A stretch of 64,000 nucleotides of DNA from an uncultured Erythrobacter sp. (lineage in GTDB: Bacteria; Pseudomonadota; Alphaproteobacteria; Sphingomonadales; Sphingomonadaceae): assembly GCA_947501215.1 (NCBI GenBank), contig CANMUS010000006.1, forward strand, positions 92,303-156,302. Direction: 5' to 3'. Positions 36,776 through 46,221 of this stretch are shown here, piece after piece. The position numbers and the translations under genes were made by a program. A model generated the notes under the pieces. It saw nothing but the letters and a program-made list of their open reading frames with translations, made no database searches and was not told the DNA's origin. The stretch's first letter is position 1. Each line of letters begins with the position of its first letter.

Positions 36776-39046
36776 ATGTCCGCTGCCGCATCCGCCCGCC
36801 AGATCCTAACTCGCCTGCACGAAATCATGGCCGGGCGCACTCACGCCCAGCACAAGCTCGATCGTGTGGTCGAGGTTATCGCGGAAAGCCTCGATAGCGA
36901 GGTCTGCTCGATCTACCTGCTGCGCGAAGGCGCGCTGGAGCTGTTCGCGACGCAGGGTCTGAACCCGAGCGCCGTCCACGTTACCCGTATGGCGGTGGGC
37001 GAGGGCCTGACCGGCACGATCGCAAAGAATATTGAAACGCTCAACCTCGCCGAGGCGAAAGCGCATCCCGATTTTCTCTATCGCCCCGAAACGGGCGAGG
37101 AGAAGTTCCACTCCTTCGCCGGCGTTCCCATCGTCTATCGCGAGCGTGCAGTGGGCGTGTTGTGCGTCCAGCATGTCGAGCCGCGGCGTTACGAAGATGT
37201 CGAGATCGAGGCGCTGCAGACGACCGCGATGATCCTGTCCGAACTGATCGCCCACAAGGAATTGGTCGACGACGAGGAAGCGATCGACTTCGGCGAAGCG
37301 CATACCGAGACCGAGGTGATCGAGGGGCTGACGCTGGTGAAGGGCCTCGCTTCGGGCAGGGCCGTTTTCCACCAGCCGCGTATCGAGATCGACCAGGTGG
37401 TGGCCGAGGATATCGAGGCCGAGCGCCAGCGCGTCTATCGCGCCTTCGACAAGATGCGCGAACAGATCGACGCGCTGGGCAAGGAGCCCGAATTTGGCAA
37501 GGGCGGCGAGCATGTCGAGGTGCTCGAGACCTACAAGATGTTCGCCTATGACGAAGGCTGGAGCCGCCGGATCAACGAGGCGATCGACAGTGGGCTGACG
37601 GCCGAGGCGGCGATCGAGCGCGTTCAGCAGCGCACCCGGATGCGCATGCGCGAGATCGACGATCCGCTGCTCGCCGACCGGATGCACGATTTGGAGGACC
37701 TTTCGAACAGGTTGCTGCGGATCGTCTCGGGCCAGCTCGGCACGGCGGCGACGCAAGGGTTGCGACGCGATTCCATCCTGATCGCGCGCAACCTCGGCCC
37801 GGCGGAACTGCTCGAATATGACCGTCGCCGTCTCAAGGGCGTTGTGCTGGAAGAAGGATCGCTCACCGCGCATGTGGTAATCGTGGCGCGGGCGATGGGC
37901 ATTCCTGTGCTGGGCCGCGCAGACGGCGTGCGTGCGCGGGTGAGCGAGGGCGATGAAATCCTGCTCGACGCGGACAAGGCGACTGTGACGCTACGGCCCG
38001 GCGCGGCCTTGATGGACGCCTTCGAAGCCCGGTTCGTCAAGAAGCGCGAGCAGCAGGCGACCTACGCCGAACTGCGCGCTGTCGAACCCTTCACGCGCGA
38101 CGGCACGCGCATCACGGTGATGATGAACGCCGGCCTGCGCGACGATATGAGCATGCTGCAGCTGACCGGTGCCGACGGCGTCGGTCTGTTTCGCACCGAG
38201 TTCCAGTTCCTCGTGTCCGCCACTTTGCCGCAGCGCGACCGGCAGTTGCGGCTCTACCGCGATGTGCTCGACGCGGCGGGCGACAAGCCGGTCATTTTCC
38301 GCACGGTCGATATCGGTGGCGACAAGGCGGTGCCTTATCTGAACACGCAGATCGGCGAGCGGGACGAGAATCCCGCCATGGGCTGGCGCGCCCTGCGTTT
38401 GTCGCTGGAGCGCGAAGGCTTATTGAAGGCGCAGGCGCGTGCCTTGCTGGAGGCGGCCGCCGGGCGGCAGCTTTCGGTGATGTTCCCGATGGTTTCCGAA
38501 CCGTGGGAATTCGATGCGGCGAAAGCGGTGTTCGAAAACCAGCTCGCCTTTCTGCGCGAACGGCGTCACGTCGTGCCGGAAACGATCGAATATGGCTGCA
38601 TGCTCGAGGTTCCGGCGCTGGCCGAATGCCTCGACGCGCTGGTGCCGCGCCTGTCGTTCATCTCGGTCGGGACCAACGACCTCACCCAGTTCCTCTTCGC
38701 CGCGGACCGCGCAAATCCCAAGCTGGCCGAGCGGTACGACTGGCTCAGCCCGGCGATCCTGCGCTTCCTCAAGCGGGTCTCGGATACCGTCGTCGGCCAG
38801 CCGGTCAGGATCGGCGTGTGCGGCGAAATGGGTGGGCGCAGGCTGGAAGCGATCGCCTTGCTCGGCATCGGCTATCGCCGCCTCTCGATCACGCCGGCTG
38901 CGGTCGGTCCCATCAAGGAGCTGGTGCGCAAGATCGACCTGAAGGAAATTACCGAGCAGATGTCGCAGTGGCTGCTCAATCCGCCGCCCGACATGCGAGC
39001 CGCACTCAAGGCTTGGGCCGAGAAACGCGATATCGAGGTCGACTGA
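36776..39046 (+). CDS. ptsP: PTS-Ntr enzyme I, phosphoenolpyruvate-protein phosphotransferase (GAF-EI)
   Basis: 756 residues from ATG 36776. An N-terminal GAF domain (about 15-165) precedes enzyme I. The phospho-acceptor His366 lies in GSLTAHVVIVARAMGIPVLG. The PEP-binding part has LFRTEFQFL, FRTVDIGGDKAVPY, ENPAMGWRALR, VGTNDLTQFLFAADR and the active Cys in GVCGEMGG. It feeds phosphate to NPr and EIIA-Ntr, a regulatory cascade for nitrogen and potassium rather than sugar uptake. ptsO and ptsN are not in the window. A GAF domain suggests control by a small ligand such as glutamine. Confidence 0.95.
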   Translation: MSAAASARQILTRLHEIMAGRTHAQHKLDRVVEVIAESLDSEVCSIYLLREGALELFATQGLNPSAVHVTRMAVGEGLTGTIAKNIETLNLAEAKAHPDFLYRPETGEEKFHSFAGVPIVYRERAVGVLCVQHVEPRRYEDVEIEALQTTAMILSELIAHKELVDDEEAIDFGEAHTETEVIEGLTLVKGLASGRAVFHQPRIEIDQVVAEDIEAERQRVYRAFDKMREQIDALGKEPEFGKGGEHVEVLETYKMFAYDEGWSRRINEAIDSGLTAEAAIERVQQRTRMRMREIDDPLLADRMHDLEDLSNRLLRIVSGQLGTAATQGLRRDSILIARNLGPAELLEYDRRRLKGVVLEEGSLTAHVVIVARAMGIPVLGRADGVRARVSEGDEILLDADKATVTLRPGAALMDAFEARFVKKREQQATYAELRAVEPFTRDGTRITVMMNAGLRDDMSMLQLTGADGVGLFRTEFQFLVSATLPQRDRQLRLYRDVLDAAGDKPVIFRTVDIGGDKAVPYLNTQIGERDENPAMGWRALRLSLEREGLLKAQARALLEAAAGRQLSVMFPMVSEPWEFDAAKAVFENQLAFLRERRHVVPETIEYGCMLEVPALAECLDALVPRLSFISVGTNDLTQFLFAADRANPKLAERYDWLSPAILRFLKRVSDTVVGQPVRIGVCGEMGGRRLEAIALLGIGYRRLSITPAAVGPIKELVRKIDLKEITEQMSQWLLNPPPDMRAALKAWAEKRDIEVD

Positions 39047-39205
39047 GCGTATCTGTTTAATTTCGTCGCGCATGCGGCGCGGCTCGCCGGTTTGCTCGGA
39101 GCATGCTACAGGCTGTGCTTGACAGCCGCAGGGCTGCGCCGCTTTCAGCGGCAAGACGGAAAATGAGGGCGGCACCAAGCCGCACGGTCGCCAATCGGGA
39201 TTTGC

Positions 39206-40042
39206 ATGGAAGATAACGAAACTGTCGATGAACCGGCGCCCGTCGCCTCGACCGAGACGGTAGGAGCCAGGCTACGCGCGGCGCGCGAAGCTGCAGGGTA
39301 CGAACTCGAGCAGGTAGCGGCGGAGACCCGCATCCCGCACCGGCACCTCGTCTCCATCGAGGCCGACGATTTCGCGGCGCTGCCATCTCGCACCTACGCC
39401 ATTGGCTTCAGCCGGACCTACGCACGCGCCGTCGGTCTCGACGAGCAGGAGATTATCAGCCAGGTCCGCGAACAGCTTGCCTCGGGCGACGGCGGGGAGC
39501 GCATGGCGCCTGCCAAGTTCGAGCCAGGCGATCCGGCGCGCGTCCCCGGGCGCGGCCTCGCGTGGTTCGGGCTGATCGCGGCGCTGTTGCTGGTCGGCGG
39601 CATCTTCGCATTCTATCGCAGCTATCTCGCCCCCGGCATCGGTCCGGCACCGCTGCAAGACGAAACCGAGCAGGTCGCCGCGGCCGAGGCTGCGCCGACC
39701 GCCACGCCGACGCAGGCGGTTCCCTCGGGCCCGGTCGTCTTCACCAACGGCATGGAAGGCACCTGGGTGCGTTTCTACGATGGCGAGGGTGAGACGCTGT
39801 TCGAAGGAATCATGGCCGAAGGTGACACCTATACGGTACCGGAGGATGCCAGCGAGCCGCAGATCCGCACGGGGCGCCCCTATGCCTTCACGATCACCGT
39901 GGGCGGGCGCAGCGTGCTGAAAATCTCGGAAGAGGACGAGGTCGTCAGCGACGTTCCTGTGGACGCGGAATCGCTGGCGCAGCGCAGCGCCGCTCCGGCG
40001 GCGGAACCGACTGCTACGGCGACTGCAACGCCCGCGACCTGA
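39206..40042 (+). CDS. RodZ-like transmembrane HTH protein
   Basis: 278 residues. A cytoplasmic N-terminal Xre-type helix-turn-helix (about 18-85: VGARLRAAREAAGYELEQVA through YAIGFSRTYARAVGLD) is followed by one transmembrane helix (about 115-135, WFGLIAALLLVGGIFAFY) and a periplasmic DUF4115-like domain (VRFYDGEGETLFEGIMAEGDTY, YAFTITVGGR). The tail is Ala/Thr-rich. RodZ proteins bind MreB and maintain rod shape. Position upstream of a CpoB-like gene fits an envelope operon. Assignment is by architecture. Confidence 0.85.
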   Translation: MEDNETVDEPAPVASTETVGARLRAAREAAGYELEQVAAETRIPHRHLVSIEADDFAALPSRTYAIGFSRTYARAVGLDEQEIISQVREQLASGDGGERMAPAKFEPGDPARVPGRGLAWFGLIAALLLVGGIFAFYRSYLAPGIGPAPLQDETEQVAAAEAAPTATPTQAVPSGPVVFTNGMEGTWVRFYDGEGETLFEGIMAEGDTYTVPEDASEPQIRTGRPYAFTITVGGRSVLKISEEDEVVSDVPVDAESLAQRSAAPAAEPTATATATPAT

Positions 40043-40114
40043 TTTTTGCATTTGCAAGAGAGGGGAAAAGCCCCTTCACCGCCTCGACAGCTTCGGGGGG
40101 GTAAGGCAATTTCC

Positions 40115-41107
40115 ATGATGACGAATTTCCGGACAGGAGCCCAGCCGATGAGTTTCGGACGCAGCCTACGTGCCACCGGCCTCGGTGCCGCCATGATCGC
40201 TCTATTGGCGACGGCCACGCCGGCCTTGCCGCAAGACGACAACGCAGAGAACCGCATCCGCCGGTTGGAGAGCGAAGTGCGCGCGCTCCAGCGCAAGGTC
40301 TTCCCCGGCGGCGACGGACGCTATTTCGAGCCTGAAATCAGCGCTCAACCGAGCGTGGATTCGACGGCTAATACGTCCTCGACCACCGCGGTTACCGACA
40401 TCCTTGCGCGGCTCGATGCGCTGGAATCGCAGCTGCAGGCGCAGACATCGCAGATCGAGGAGAACGCCAATGCGCTGCGCCTGCTGACGACGCGGCTCGA
40501 AGCGATGGAAGGGACGCGCGTGTCGCCTTCCACCTCAGCGCCAGGCGCATCGTCGCCTGCCACCACGCCTGCCGACAACAACGACAGCATAGTCTCGCCC
40601 TCGACCGATGCTGTTGCTCGCAACACCGCGAGCATGACCGGAACCAGCAGCGCGTCGCAAGGACCGAGCGCGGAGCGCCTCGCCGCGGTACAGGCAATCG
40701 CCAAGCCGCAAACCGACGATCCGGCGGACGACGAATATTCCTACGGCTTCCGCCTGTGGGATGCCGGCTTCTATCCGGAAGCGCAGCAACAGCTGACCAT
40801 GTTCGTCGAGCAGAACCCGTCGCACTGGCGCGCGACCTATGGCCGCAATCTGCTCGGCCGCGCCTATCTCGACGATGGCAAGGCGCGCGAGGCGGCCCCG
40901 TGGTTCCTCAAGAACTACCAGGACGACAAGGGCGGTGCGCGCGCCGGCGACAGCCTGCTCTACCTCGCCGAGGCTATGATCGCCCTCGACGACACCAATC
41001 GCGCCTGCATCGCGCTGGCCGAGTTCGCGGAAACCTATCCTGCGCTCGCAAGCGGCCGCCTGAGTGGGCAGTACGCGACCCAGCGCAGCCGGGTGACCTG
41101 CAATTGA
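40115..41107 (+). CDS. CpoB/YbgF-like periplasmic protein (coiled coil plus TPR)
   Basis: 330 residues from ATG 40115; ATG 40148 (MSFGRSLRATGLG), after AGGAG, is an alternative that places the signal peptide closer to the start. Signal sequence AAMIALLATATPALPQ, a coiled-coil trimerisation segment (NRIRRLESEVRALQRKVF and LARLDALESQLQ), a low-complexity Ser/Thr/Pro linker, and C-terminal TPR-like repeats (YSYGFRLWDAGFYPEAQQQL, RATYGRNLLGRAYL). CpoB links PBP1B and the Tol machinery. The tol-pal genes are not adjacent. It overlaps the proposed tilS start. Confidence 0.8.
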   Translation: MMTNFRTGAQPMSFGRSLRATGLGAAMIALLATATPALPQDDNAENRIRRLESEVRALQRKVFPGGDGRYFEPEISAQPSVDSTANTSSTTAVTDILARLDALESQLQAQTSQIEENANALRLLTTRLEAMEGTRVSPSTSAPGASSPATTPADNNDSIVSPSTDAVARNTASMTGTSSASQGPSAERLAAVQAIAKPQTDDPADDEYSYGFRLWDAGFYPEAQQQLTMFVEQNPSHWRATYGRNLLGRAYLDDGKAREAAPWFLKNYQDDKGGARAGDSLLYLAEAMIALDDTNRACIALAEFAETYPALASGRLSGQYATQRSRVTCN

Positions 41108-42077
41108 TAAAGCGGTCGATCCCGATCTTCTGAGACGCTTCGCCGAGGCGGCAGAACGCCTCGCAATTCCGAACCGCGTCGGGCTGGCCGTCTCGGGCGG
41201 GCCCGACAGCATGGCGATGTTGTTGCTGGCGCATGGGGCAGGCTTTGATTGCCATGTTGCGACGGTGAACCATGGCCTGCGCGCAGAGGCGGCCAGCGAA
41301 TGTCGACTGGTCGAGGACCTATGCGGTAAACTCGACGTGCCCTGCCTAATCATCGACATCATGCTGGCGAAGGGGAATGTGCAGCAGGAGGCTCGCCGCG
41401 CGCGCTATACGGCGCTGGCGCAGTGGGCGACGCGAGAGAGGTTGGAATTAATCCTGACCGCGCATCACGCGGATGATCAGGCGGAAACGCTGCTCATGCG
41501 GCTCAATCGTGGCAGCGGGCTCCCGGGTCTCGCCGGGGTGCGGGAGCGGCGTCTGATTGAAGGCACCGACATCGAACTGGCGCGTCCCCTGTTGGGTTTT
41601 CGGCGCAACGAACTCTGGGCGGTGATCGACGGTACAGGAATTGCGGTGGTCGACGATCCCAGCAACCGCGACAGGGTGTTCGACAGGGTCCGCCTGCGGC
41701 AGGGCCTGGAGCGGAGCGATTGGATCGATGTCGAAGGTCTCGCACGTTCAGCCAGTCTCATCGAAGAGAGCTGGTCAATGGTAGAGGGTCTCGCTGCCGA
41801 AGATGTTACCCTGCATACCAAGCGCCATGGGGAGGCCTTCGCCTACGAGCCCTTTGCAGCGTCGGGAGTCGAGCGCGTCCCGGTCTGGATCGAAGTCGTT
41901 CGCATGATTGCCGAAGACCTCGGTGTTACGCTGGCTCGGGGTGATGCAGCCAAGATCGTGGCTGCCTTGCAGGATGCGCGAAAGGTCAACGTCGGTGGGC
42001 TTAGCGCCGAAGTCATCGAAGACCAAGGGGCGAAAATCTGGTCGTTCAGACGAGAACCGCCCCGCCGGATCGGCTAG
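41103..42077 (+). CDS. tilS: tRNA(Ile)-lysidine synthase TilS without a canonical start codon
   Basis: Up to 324 residues. The PP-loop ATP site SGGPDS lies at 41193-41210 in AVSGGPDSMAMLLLAHG, before the first in-frame ATG (41208/41211), so translation must begin upstream. In the frame back to the stop at 41094 there is no ATG, GTG or TTG; candidates are ATT 41103, overlapping the CpoB stop (ATTGA), or CTG 41130. Other TilS motifs are present: VNHGLRAEAASECR, EARRARYTALAQWA, LTAHHADDQAETLLMRL and GSGLPGLAGV. TilS modifies C34 of tRNA-Ile2 and is normally essential. The alternative is an indel joining the TTG at 41104. Confidence 0.85.
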   Translation: MDKAVDPDLLRRFAEAAERLAIPNRVGLAVSGGPDSMAMLLLAHGAGFDCHVATVNHGLRAEAASECRLVEDLCGKLDVPCLIIDIMLAKGNVQQEARRARYTALAQWATRERLELILTAHHADDQAETLLMRLNRGSGLPGLAGVRERRLIEGTDIELARPLLGFRRNELWAVIDGTGIAVVDDPSNRDRVFDRVRLRQGLERSDWIDVEGLARSASLIEESWSMVEGLAAEDVTLHTKRHGEAFAYEPFAASGVERVPVWIEVVRMIAEDLGVTLARGDAAKIVAALQDARKVNVGGLSAEVIEDQGAKIWSFRREPPRRIG

Positions 42078-42096
42078 CCCAAAGTCTCAACCCAAC

Positions 42097-42750
42097 TCAG
42101 ACGATGCTGTCGCCGAGGTTGAGCTTCTCGCCGTCGGTGATTACAACCATGTCGCCTTCCTTGGCGATTGCGAACAGGCGCGAGGCGAGCTCGTCCGGCA
42201 CACCAACACAACCGTGGCTGGCATAGCCGTTCTGAACTTCGGACCCGCCATGAATGGCGATGCCGTCGGTGGTCAGGAACATGCTCCAGGGCATGGGTGC
42301 ATTGCCGTATTTTTCGGAAACATTGTGCCGCTGCTTCCACAGGATCGGAAACTTGCCGGTCGGCGTCGGATGATTGTCGGTCCCCAGCATCACCGCCGCA
42401 GCGCCGATCTCGTAGCCGCCGCGGAATACGGAGATCACGCGAGCCTCCAGATCGACCGTAACCAGCAGCGGGCCTTCTGGTACGCCTTCATCGTCCCAAT
42501 GCCATTCGCCATATTTGATCGGCCCGTCGATGGGCAGGATGCGGCGGACGGTATAGAGCCGGTCGTGATCGGCCAGCGCCTTGGCCGCGATCGCACCCAT
42601 CTGCTCTACAGCGGGTGCCGCGGCTTCAACGGACTCCGGCGCTGCGACAGCCTGATCCTGAGCGTCGACCGAGCCGCTGAAAAACAGCCCGACCAGCACG
42701 GCCACGACTGCCAGCGAGGTGCCGCCGATCCATTTGAATGTCGCATCCAT
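42097..42750 (-). CDS. L,D-transpeptidase (YkuD) family protein
   Basis: 217 residues from ATG 42750, with an N-terminal membrane anchor or signal (WIGGTSLAVVAVLVGLFFSG). The YkuD domain covers the C-terminal half: VTVDLEARVISVFRGG, TPTGKFPIL and the catalytic stretch AIHGGSEVQNGYASHGCVGV. The catalytic His and Cys are present, but the usual Arg after HGCV is Gly. It would act in the periplasm on meso-diaminopimelate cross-links. It converges with tilS (19-nt gap). Confidence 0.87.
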   Translation of the reverse strand: MDATFKWIGGTSLAVVAVLVGLFFSGSVDAQDQAVAAPESVEAAAPAVEQMGAIAAKALADHDRLYTVRRILPIDGPIKYGEWHWDDEGVPEGPLLVTVDLEARVISVFRGGYEIGAAAVMLGTDNHPTPTGKFPILWKQRHNVSEKYGNAPMPWSMFLTTDGIAIHGGSEVQNGYASHGCVGVPDELASRLFAIAKEGDMVVITDGEKLNLGDSIV

Positions 42751-42825
42751 GGCAGGAATATGCCCGTTCCGGCCCAGGATTTCCAGTGGCCGGCCCGAAG
42801 CGTCTCGCTTCAGCACAGCCGCAGG

Positions 42826-43440
42826 TCAGGAGGTTAGCGCTGCCGCCTCGCGCGCGACGCGCTCCACCTCCGCTTCGTCGACAGACCCGCGCGGGGCGAC
42901 CCAGCTGCCGCCGACGCACAGCACCGGATCGAAAGCCAGCCACTCGCGCGCATTGTCGAGGCTCACGCCGCCCGTCGGGCAGAAGCGGCACTGACCGAAG
43001 GGCGCAGCAAGAGCTTTCAGCGCCGGCAGACCGCCCGCGGCCATGGCGGGGAAGAATTTGAAATGCGTAAGGCCGAGGTCGAGCCCGCGCATGATGTCGC
43101 CCGCATTGGCAATGCCCGGGAGGAAGGGAATGTTCTCGCGGAGCGCGGCCTTGCCGAGCGGTTCGGTCAATCCCGGCGAAACGATGAACTCGCTCCCCGC
43201 GTCGATCGCATCGGCCAGCTCGCGCTGATTGGTCACCGTGCCTGCGCCAACGATTGCGCCGTCCACGCCCTTCATGGCCCGGATTGCATCGAGCGCGGCG
43301 GGCGTGCGCAGGGTCACTTCGAGCACGCGCAAGCCACCTGCGACCAGCGCGCGAGCGAGCGGGACGGCGTGGTCCACATCGTCGACGACGATCACCGGAA
43401 TGACCGGCGCGGCGTTCATGATGTCGGCGATTGCGGTCAT
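42826..43440 (-). CDS. eda: KDPG/KHG aldolase (2-dehydro-3-deoxy-phosphogluconate aldolase)
   Basis: 204 residues from ATG 43440. It splits KDPG into pyruvate and glyceraldehyde 3-phosphate. Catalytic Glu in EVTLRTP, phosphate-binding GAGTVTN, Schiff-base Lys in HFKFFPA, and FCPTGGVSLDN. Length is canonical. Its start overlaps the stop of glk by 4 nt. It is the last gene of the leftward zwf-edd-glk-eda operon. Confidence 0.95.
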   Translation of the reverse strand: MTAIADIMNAAPVIPVIVVDDVDHAVPLARALVAGGLRVLEVTLRTPAALDAIRAMKGVDGAIVGAGTVTNQRELADAIDAGSEFIVSPGLTEPLGKAALRENIPFLPGIANAGDIMRGLDLGLTHFKFFPAMAAGGLPALKALAAPFGQCRFCPTGGVSLDNAREWLAFDPVLCVGGSWVAPRGSVDEAEVERVAREAAALTS

Positions 43441-44408
43441 GCATATTCCCTTGCGAAAGCGGCGGCGGCCCCGAACAGGCCCGGCTGAGGATGGGTGATG
43501 AGCTTGACCGGGATCGTGCCCATCAGCTCCTGGAAGCGGCCCTTGGCCTTGAACCGCTCGGCAAAGCCCGATTTTAGCAGCGTGTCGCGGATGCGGTAGC
43601 CAAGCCCGCCAGCGATCACCACACCGCCGAAACCGCCCTGCGCCAGCGCGATATCGCCGGCGACGCTTCCGAGTGACAGGCAGAAGCGGTCCACTGCCGC
43701 GGCGGCGAGGCTGTCGCTGCCGTCCTGCCCGCGCGTCCAGATAGCCACGTCGTCCTCGTCGGTGACCGGCTTCCCCTCCATCGCCGCGAGCGTCTGGTAG
43801 ATGTCCGAGATCGCAGGGCCGGACACGACCCGCTCCACCGACACGCGCGTATGCCGCTTGCGCAAACGGGCGAGGATCGCGTCTTCGATGCTGTCGAGCG
43901 GGGCGAAATCGATATGACCGCCTTCTGTCGCCGAGACGCGATAGGTGCCATCGGGCTCGCGATAGAGATGGGCGACGCCGAGGCCCGTACCTGGGCCGAG
44001 CACGCTCAAGCGACCGGTCGGCGCGAGCGGCTTGTCGGGGCCGGTGAGGTGGATGAACTGGTCTTCGTCCACCCGCGCCACGGCATGCGCGACCGCCTCG
44101 AAATCGTTGACGATACAACATTGCTCGACGCCGAGTTTCTCCTGCACCAGCGCCGGGCGGATGATCCAGGGATTGTTGGTGAACCGGATCACATCGCCGC
44201 CGACCGGCCCGGCAATCGCCATCGACACGCGCGGCGGTAGCGATCCGCCCTTTCGGTCGCGGAAATCCTCCCACGCAGTCTGGAAACTGGCATGATCCTC
44301 GGTGTGGACCGTCTCGGGGTCGTCCAGTGTGATCGTGCCGTCATCGGCGACGGTTGCGATGACGAAGCGGGCGTGGGTGCCGCCGATATCGACGCTTACG
44401 AGATCCAT
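43437..44408 (-). CDS. glk: Glucokinase
   Basis: 323 residues from ATG 44408 (MDLVSVDIGGTHARF, the phosphate-binding loop). A bacterial glucokinase of the Glk family: SMAIAGPVGGDVIRFTNNPW, CCIVNDFEAVAHAV, LGPGTGLGVAHL, EGGHIDFAP, and GGVVIAGGLGYRI. It phosphorylates glucose with ATP, feeding Zwf. It lies 1 nt from the edd stop and overlaps eda by 4 nt, so the operon is tightly coupled. Confidence 0.95.
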   Translation of the reverse strand: MDLVSVDIGGTHARFVIATVADDGTITLDDPETVHTEDHASFQTAWEDFRDRKGGSLPPRVSMAIAGPVGGDVIRFTNNPWIIRPALVQEKLGVEQCCIVNDFEAVAHAVARVDEDQFIHLTGPDKPLAPTGRLSVLGPGTGLGVAHLYREPDGTYRVSATEGGHIDFAPLDSIEDAILARLRKRHTRVSVERVVSGPAISDIYQTLAAMEGKPVTDEDDVAIWTRGQDGSDSLAAAAVDRFCLSLGSVAGDIALAQGGFGGVVIAGGLGYRIRDTLLKSGFAERFKAKGRFQELMGTIPVKLITHPQPGLFGAAAAFAREYA

Positions 44409-44409
44409 C

Positions 44410-46221
44410 TCACAATCCTGCCATGGCCAGCATCGAGGAAGCGCCCTGTTCGGCACCGTCGGCATTGGCGCGGAACATGGCGAAATACTCGCGGCCCATG
44501 CCGGTGTCGGGCGCGGGCACATCGGCGGGCTCGCGCGCGTCGAGATCGGCGATGGTCGACAGCTCGCCGGTTGCCGCGCAGACCTTCACGATATCGCCAT
44601 CCTGCAGCTTCGACAGCGGCCCTCCGCCGAGCGCTTCGGGGGTGCAATGGATGGCCGCCGGGACCTTTCCAGACGCGCCCGACATGCGGCCATCTGTGAC
44701 GAGCGCGACGCGATAGCCGCGATCCTGCAGCACGCCGAGCGCGGGGGTCAGTTTGTGCAGTTCCGGCATACCGTTGGCGCGCGGGCCCTGGAAGCGGACG
44801 ACGACAACCACGTCCTTGTCGAGCTCACCCTTGGAGAAGGCCTCGTTGACGGAGCGCTGGTCGTGGAACACGCGGCACGGTGCCTCGACCGTCCAGCGCT
44901 CGCGCTCAACTGCGGAAGACTTGAAACAGGCGCGGCCGAGATTGCCTTCGACCAGCCGCATGCCGCCATCGGCCTGGAACGGGTCGGAGGCGGGGCGCAG
45001 CATCTCGGTGTCGCCGGATGGACCCGGGTCCCGCCACGTCAGTGCGTCATCCTCGAAACCGGGTTCGCGTGAATAGCTCTCGAAGCCGCCATCCCAAACG
45101 GTGAGGATGTCCGCATGCGCCAGTCCTTCGTCGAGTAGCGTGCCGATGACGTAGCCCATGCCGCCGGCTTCGTGGAAATGGTTCACGTCGCCCGAGCCGT
45201 TCGGGTAGACCCGCGCCACCAAGGGCACAGCGTGGGACAGCTCGGCAAGGTCGTTCCAGTCGAAGCGGATTCCCGCCGCGCGCGCCATGGCGGGGATGTG
45301 GATCGCGTGATTGGTCGATCCGCCGGTGGCCAGCAGGCCGATAGCCGCATTGACGATCGCCTTCTCGTCTACCACGCGCGACAGCGGGCGGAAGTCCTCG
45401 CCCTCCTGATGGATGGCGGCGAGGCGATGGGTCGCTGCCCGGCTCAATTCCTGCCGCAGCTTCGCTCCCGGTTGCACGAAGGCCGAGCCGGGAACGTGGA
45501 GCCCCATCATCTCCATCATCATCTGGTTGGAATTGGCGGTGCCGTAGAACGTGCAGGTGCCGGGGGAATGATAGCTGCCCATCTCGCTCGCGAGCAGTTC
45601 GTCGCGGCCTACCTTGCCCTCGGCATAAAGCTGGCGGGTCTTCTGCTTTTCCTTGTTGGAAATACCGGTGCCCATCGGCCCCGATGGCACGAAGATCGCC
45701 GGTAGGTGACCGAAGCGCAACGCGCCCATTAGCAGGCCAGGGACGATCTTGTCGCAAATGCCGAGCAGCGCGACTCCGTCATACATTGCGTGACTCAATG
45801 CGACGACAGTGCTCAGCGCGATCGTGTCGCGGCTGAACAGCGACAGTTCCATGCCCGCCTCGCCCTGGGTCACACCGTCGCACATGGCGGGGGTCCCGCC
45901 GGCGACCTGCACAGTCGCGCCGACCTCTCGCGCCCAGATCTTCATCCGTTCGGGATAGCGATAATAGGGCTGATGGGCCGACAGCATGTCGTTATAGGCG
46001 GTGACGACGCCGAGGTTCGGCCCGCGCGCGGCCTTGATGGCTTCCTGGTCCTCCTCCGCCCCGGCAAAGGCGTGGGCGAGGTTCGAGCAGGACAGCGAAT
46101 GGCGATCGACCTGCCGGTCGCCCTCGCGCTCCATCAGTTCGAGATAGTAGCCCCGGCTCTTGCGCGAATTGTCGATCACACGCTGCGTCACGCGGTGGAT
46201 GGTGTCGTTCAGCTTAGTCAT
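44410..46221 (-). CDS. edd: Phosphogluconate dehydratase
   Basis: 603 residues. It dehydrates 6-phosphogluconate to KDPG, the defining Entner-Doudoroff step. IlvD/Edd family features: LGVVTAYNDMLSAHQPY, GGTPAMCDGVTQGEAGMELS, LLGICDKIVPGLLMGALRF, PGTCTFYGTANSNQMMMEMM, TGGSTNHAIH, and DGRMSGASGKVPAAIH. The Fe-S cluster cysteines are in place and the length is canonical. Its start overlaps the zwf stop by 8 nt. Confidence 0.96.
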   Translation of the reverse strand: MTKLNDTIHRVTQRVIDNSRKSRGYYLELMEREGDRQVDRHSLSCSNLAHAFAGAEEDQEAIKAARGPNLGVVTAYNDMLSAHQPYYRYPERMKIWAREVGATVQVAGGTPAMCDGVTQGEAGMELSLFSRDTIALSTVVALSHAMYDGVALLGICDKIVPGLLMGALRFGHLPAIFVPSGPMGTGISNKEKQKTRQLYAEGKVGRDELLASEMGSYHSPGTCTFYGTANSNQMMMEMMGLHVPGSAFVQPGAKLRQELSRAATHRLAAIHQEGEDFRPLSRVVDEKAIVNAAIGLLATGGSTNHAIHIPAMARAAGIRFDWNDLAELSHAVPLVARVYPNGSGDVNHFHEAGGMGYVIGTLLDEGLAHADILTVWDGGFESYSREPGFEDDALTWRDPGPSGDTEMLRPASDPFQADGGMRLVEGNLGRACFKSSAVERERWTVEAPCRVFHDQRSVNEAFSKGELDKDVVVVVRFQGPRANGMPELHKLTPALGVLQDRGYRVALVTDGRMSGASGKVPAAIHCTPEALGGGPLSKLQDGDIVKVCAATGELSTIADLDAREPADVPAPDTGMGREYFAMFRANADGAEQGASSMLAMAGL

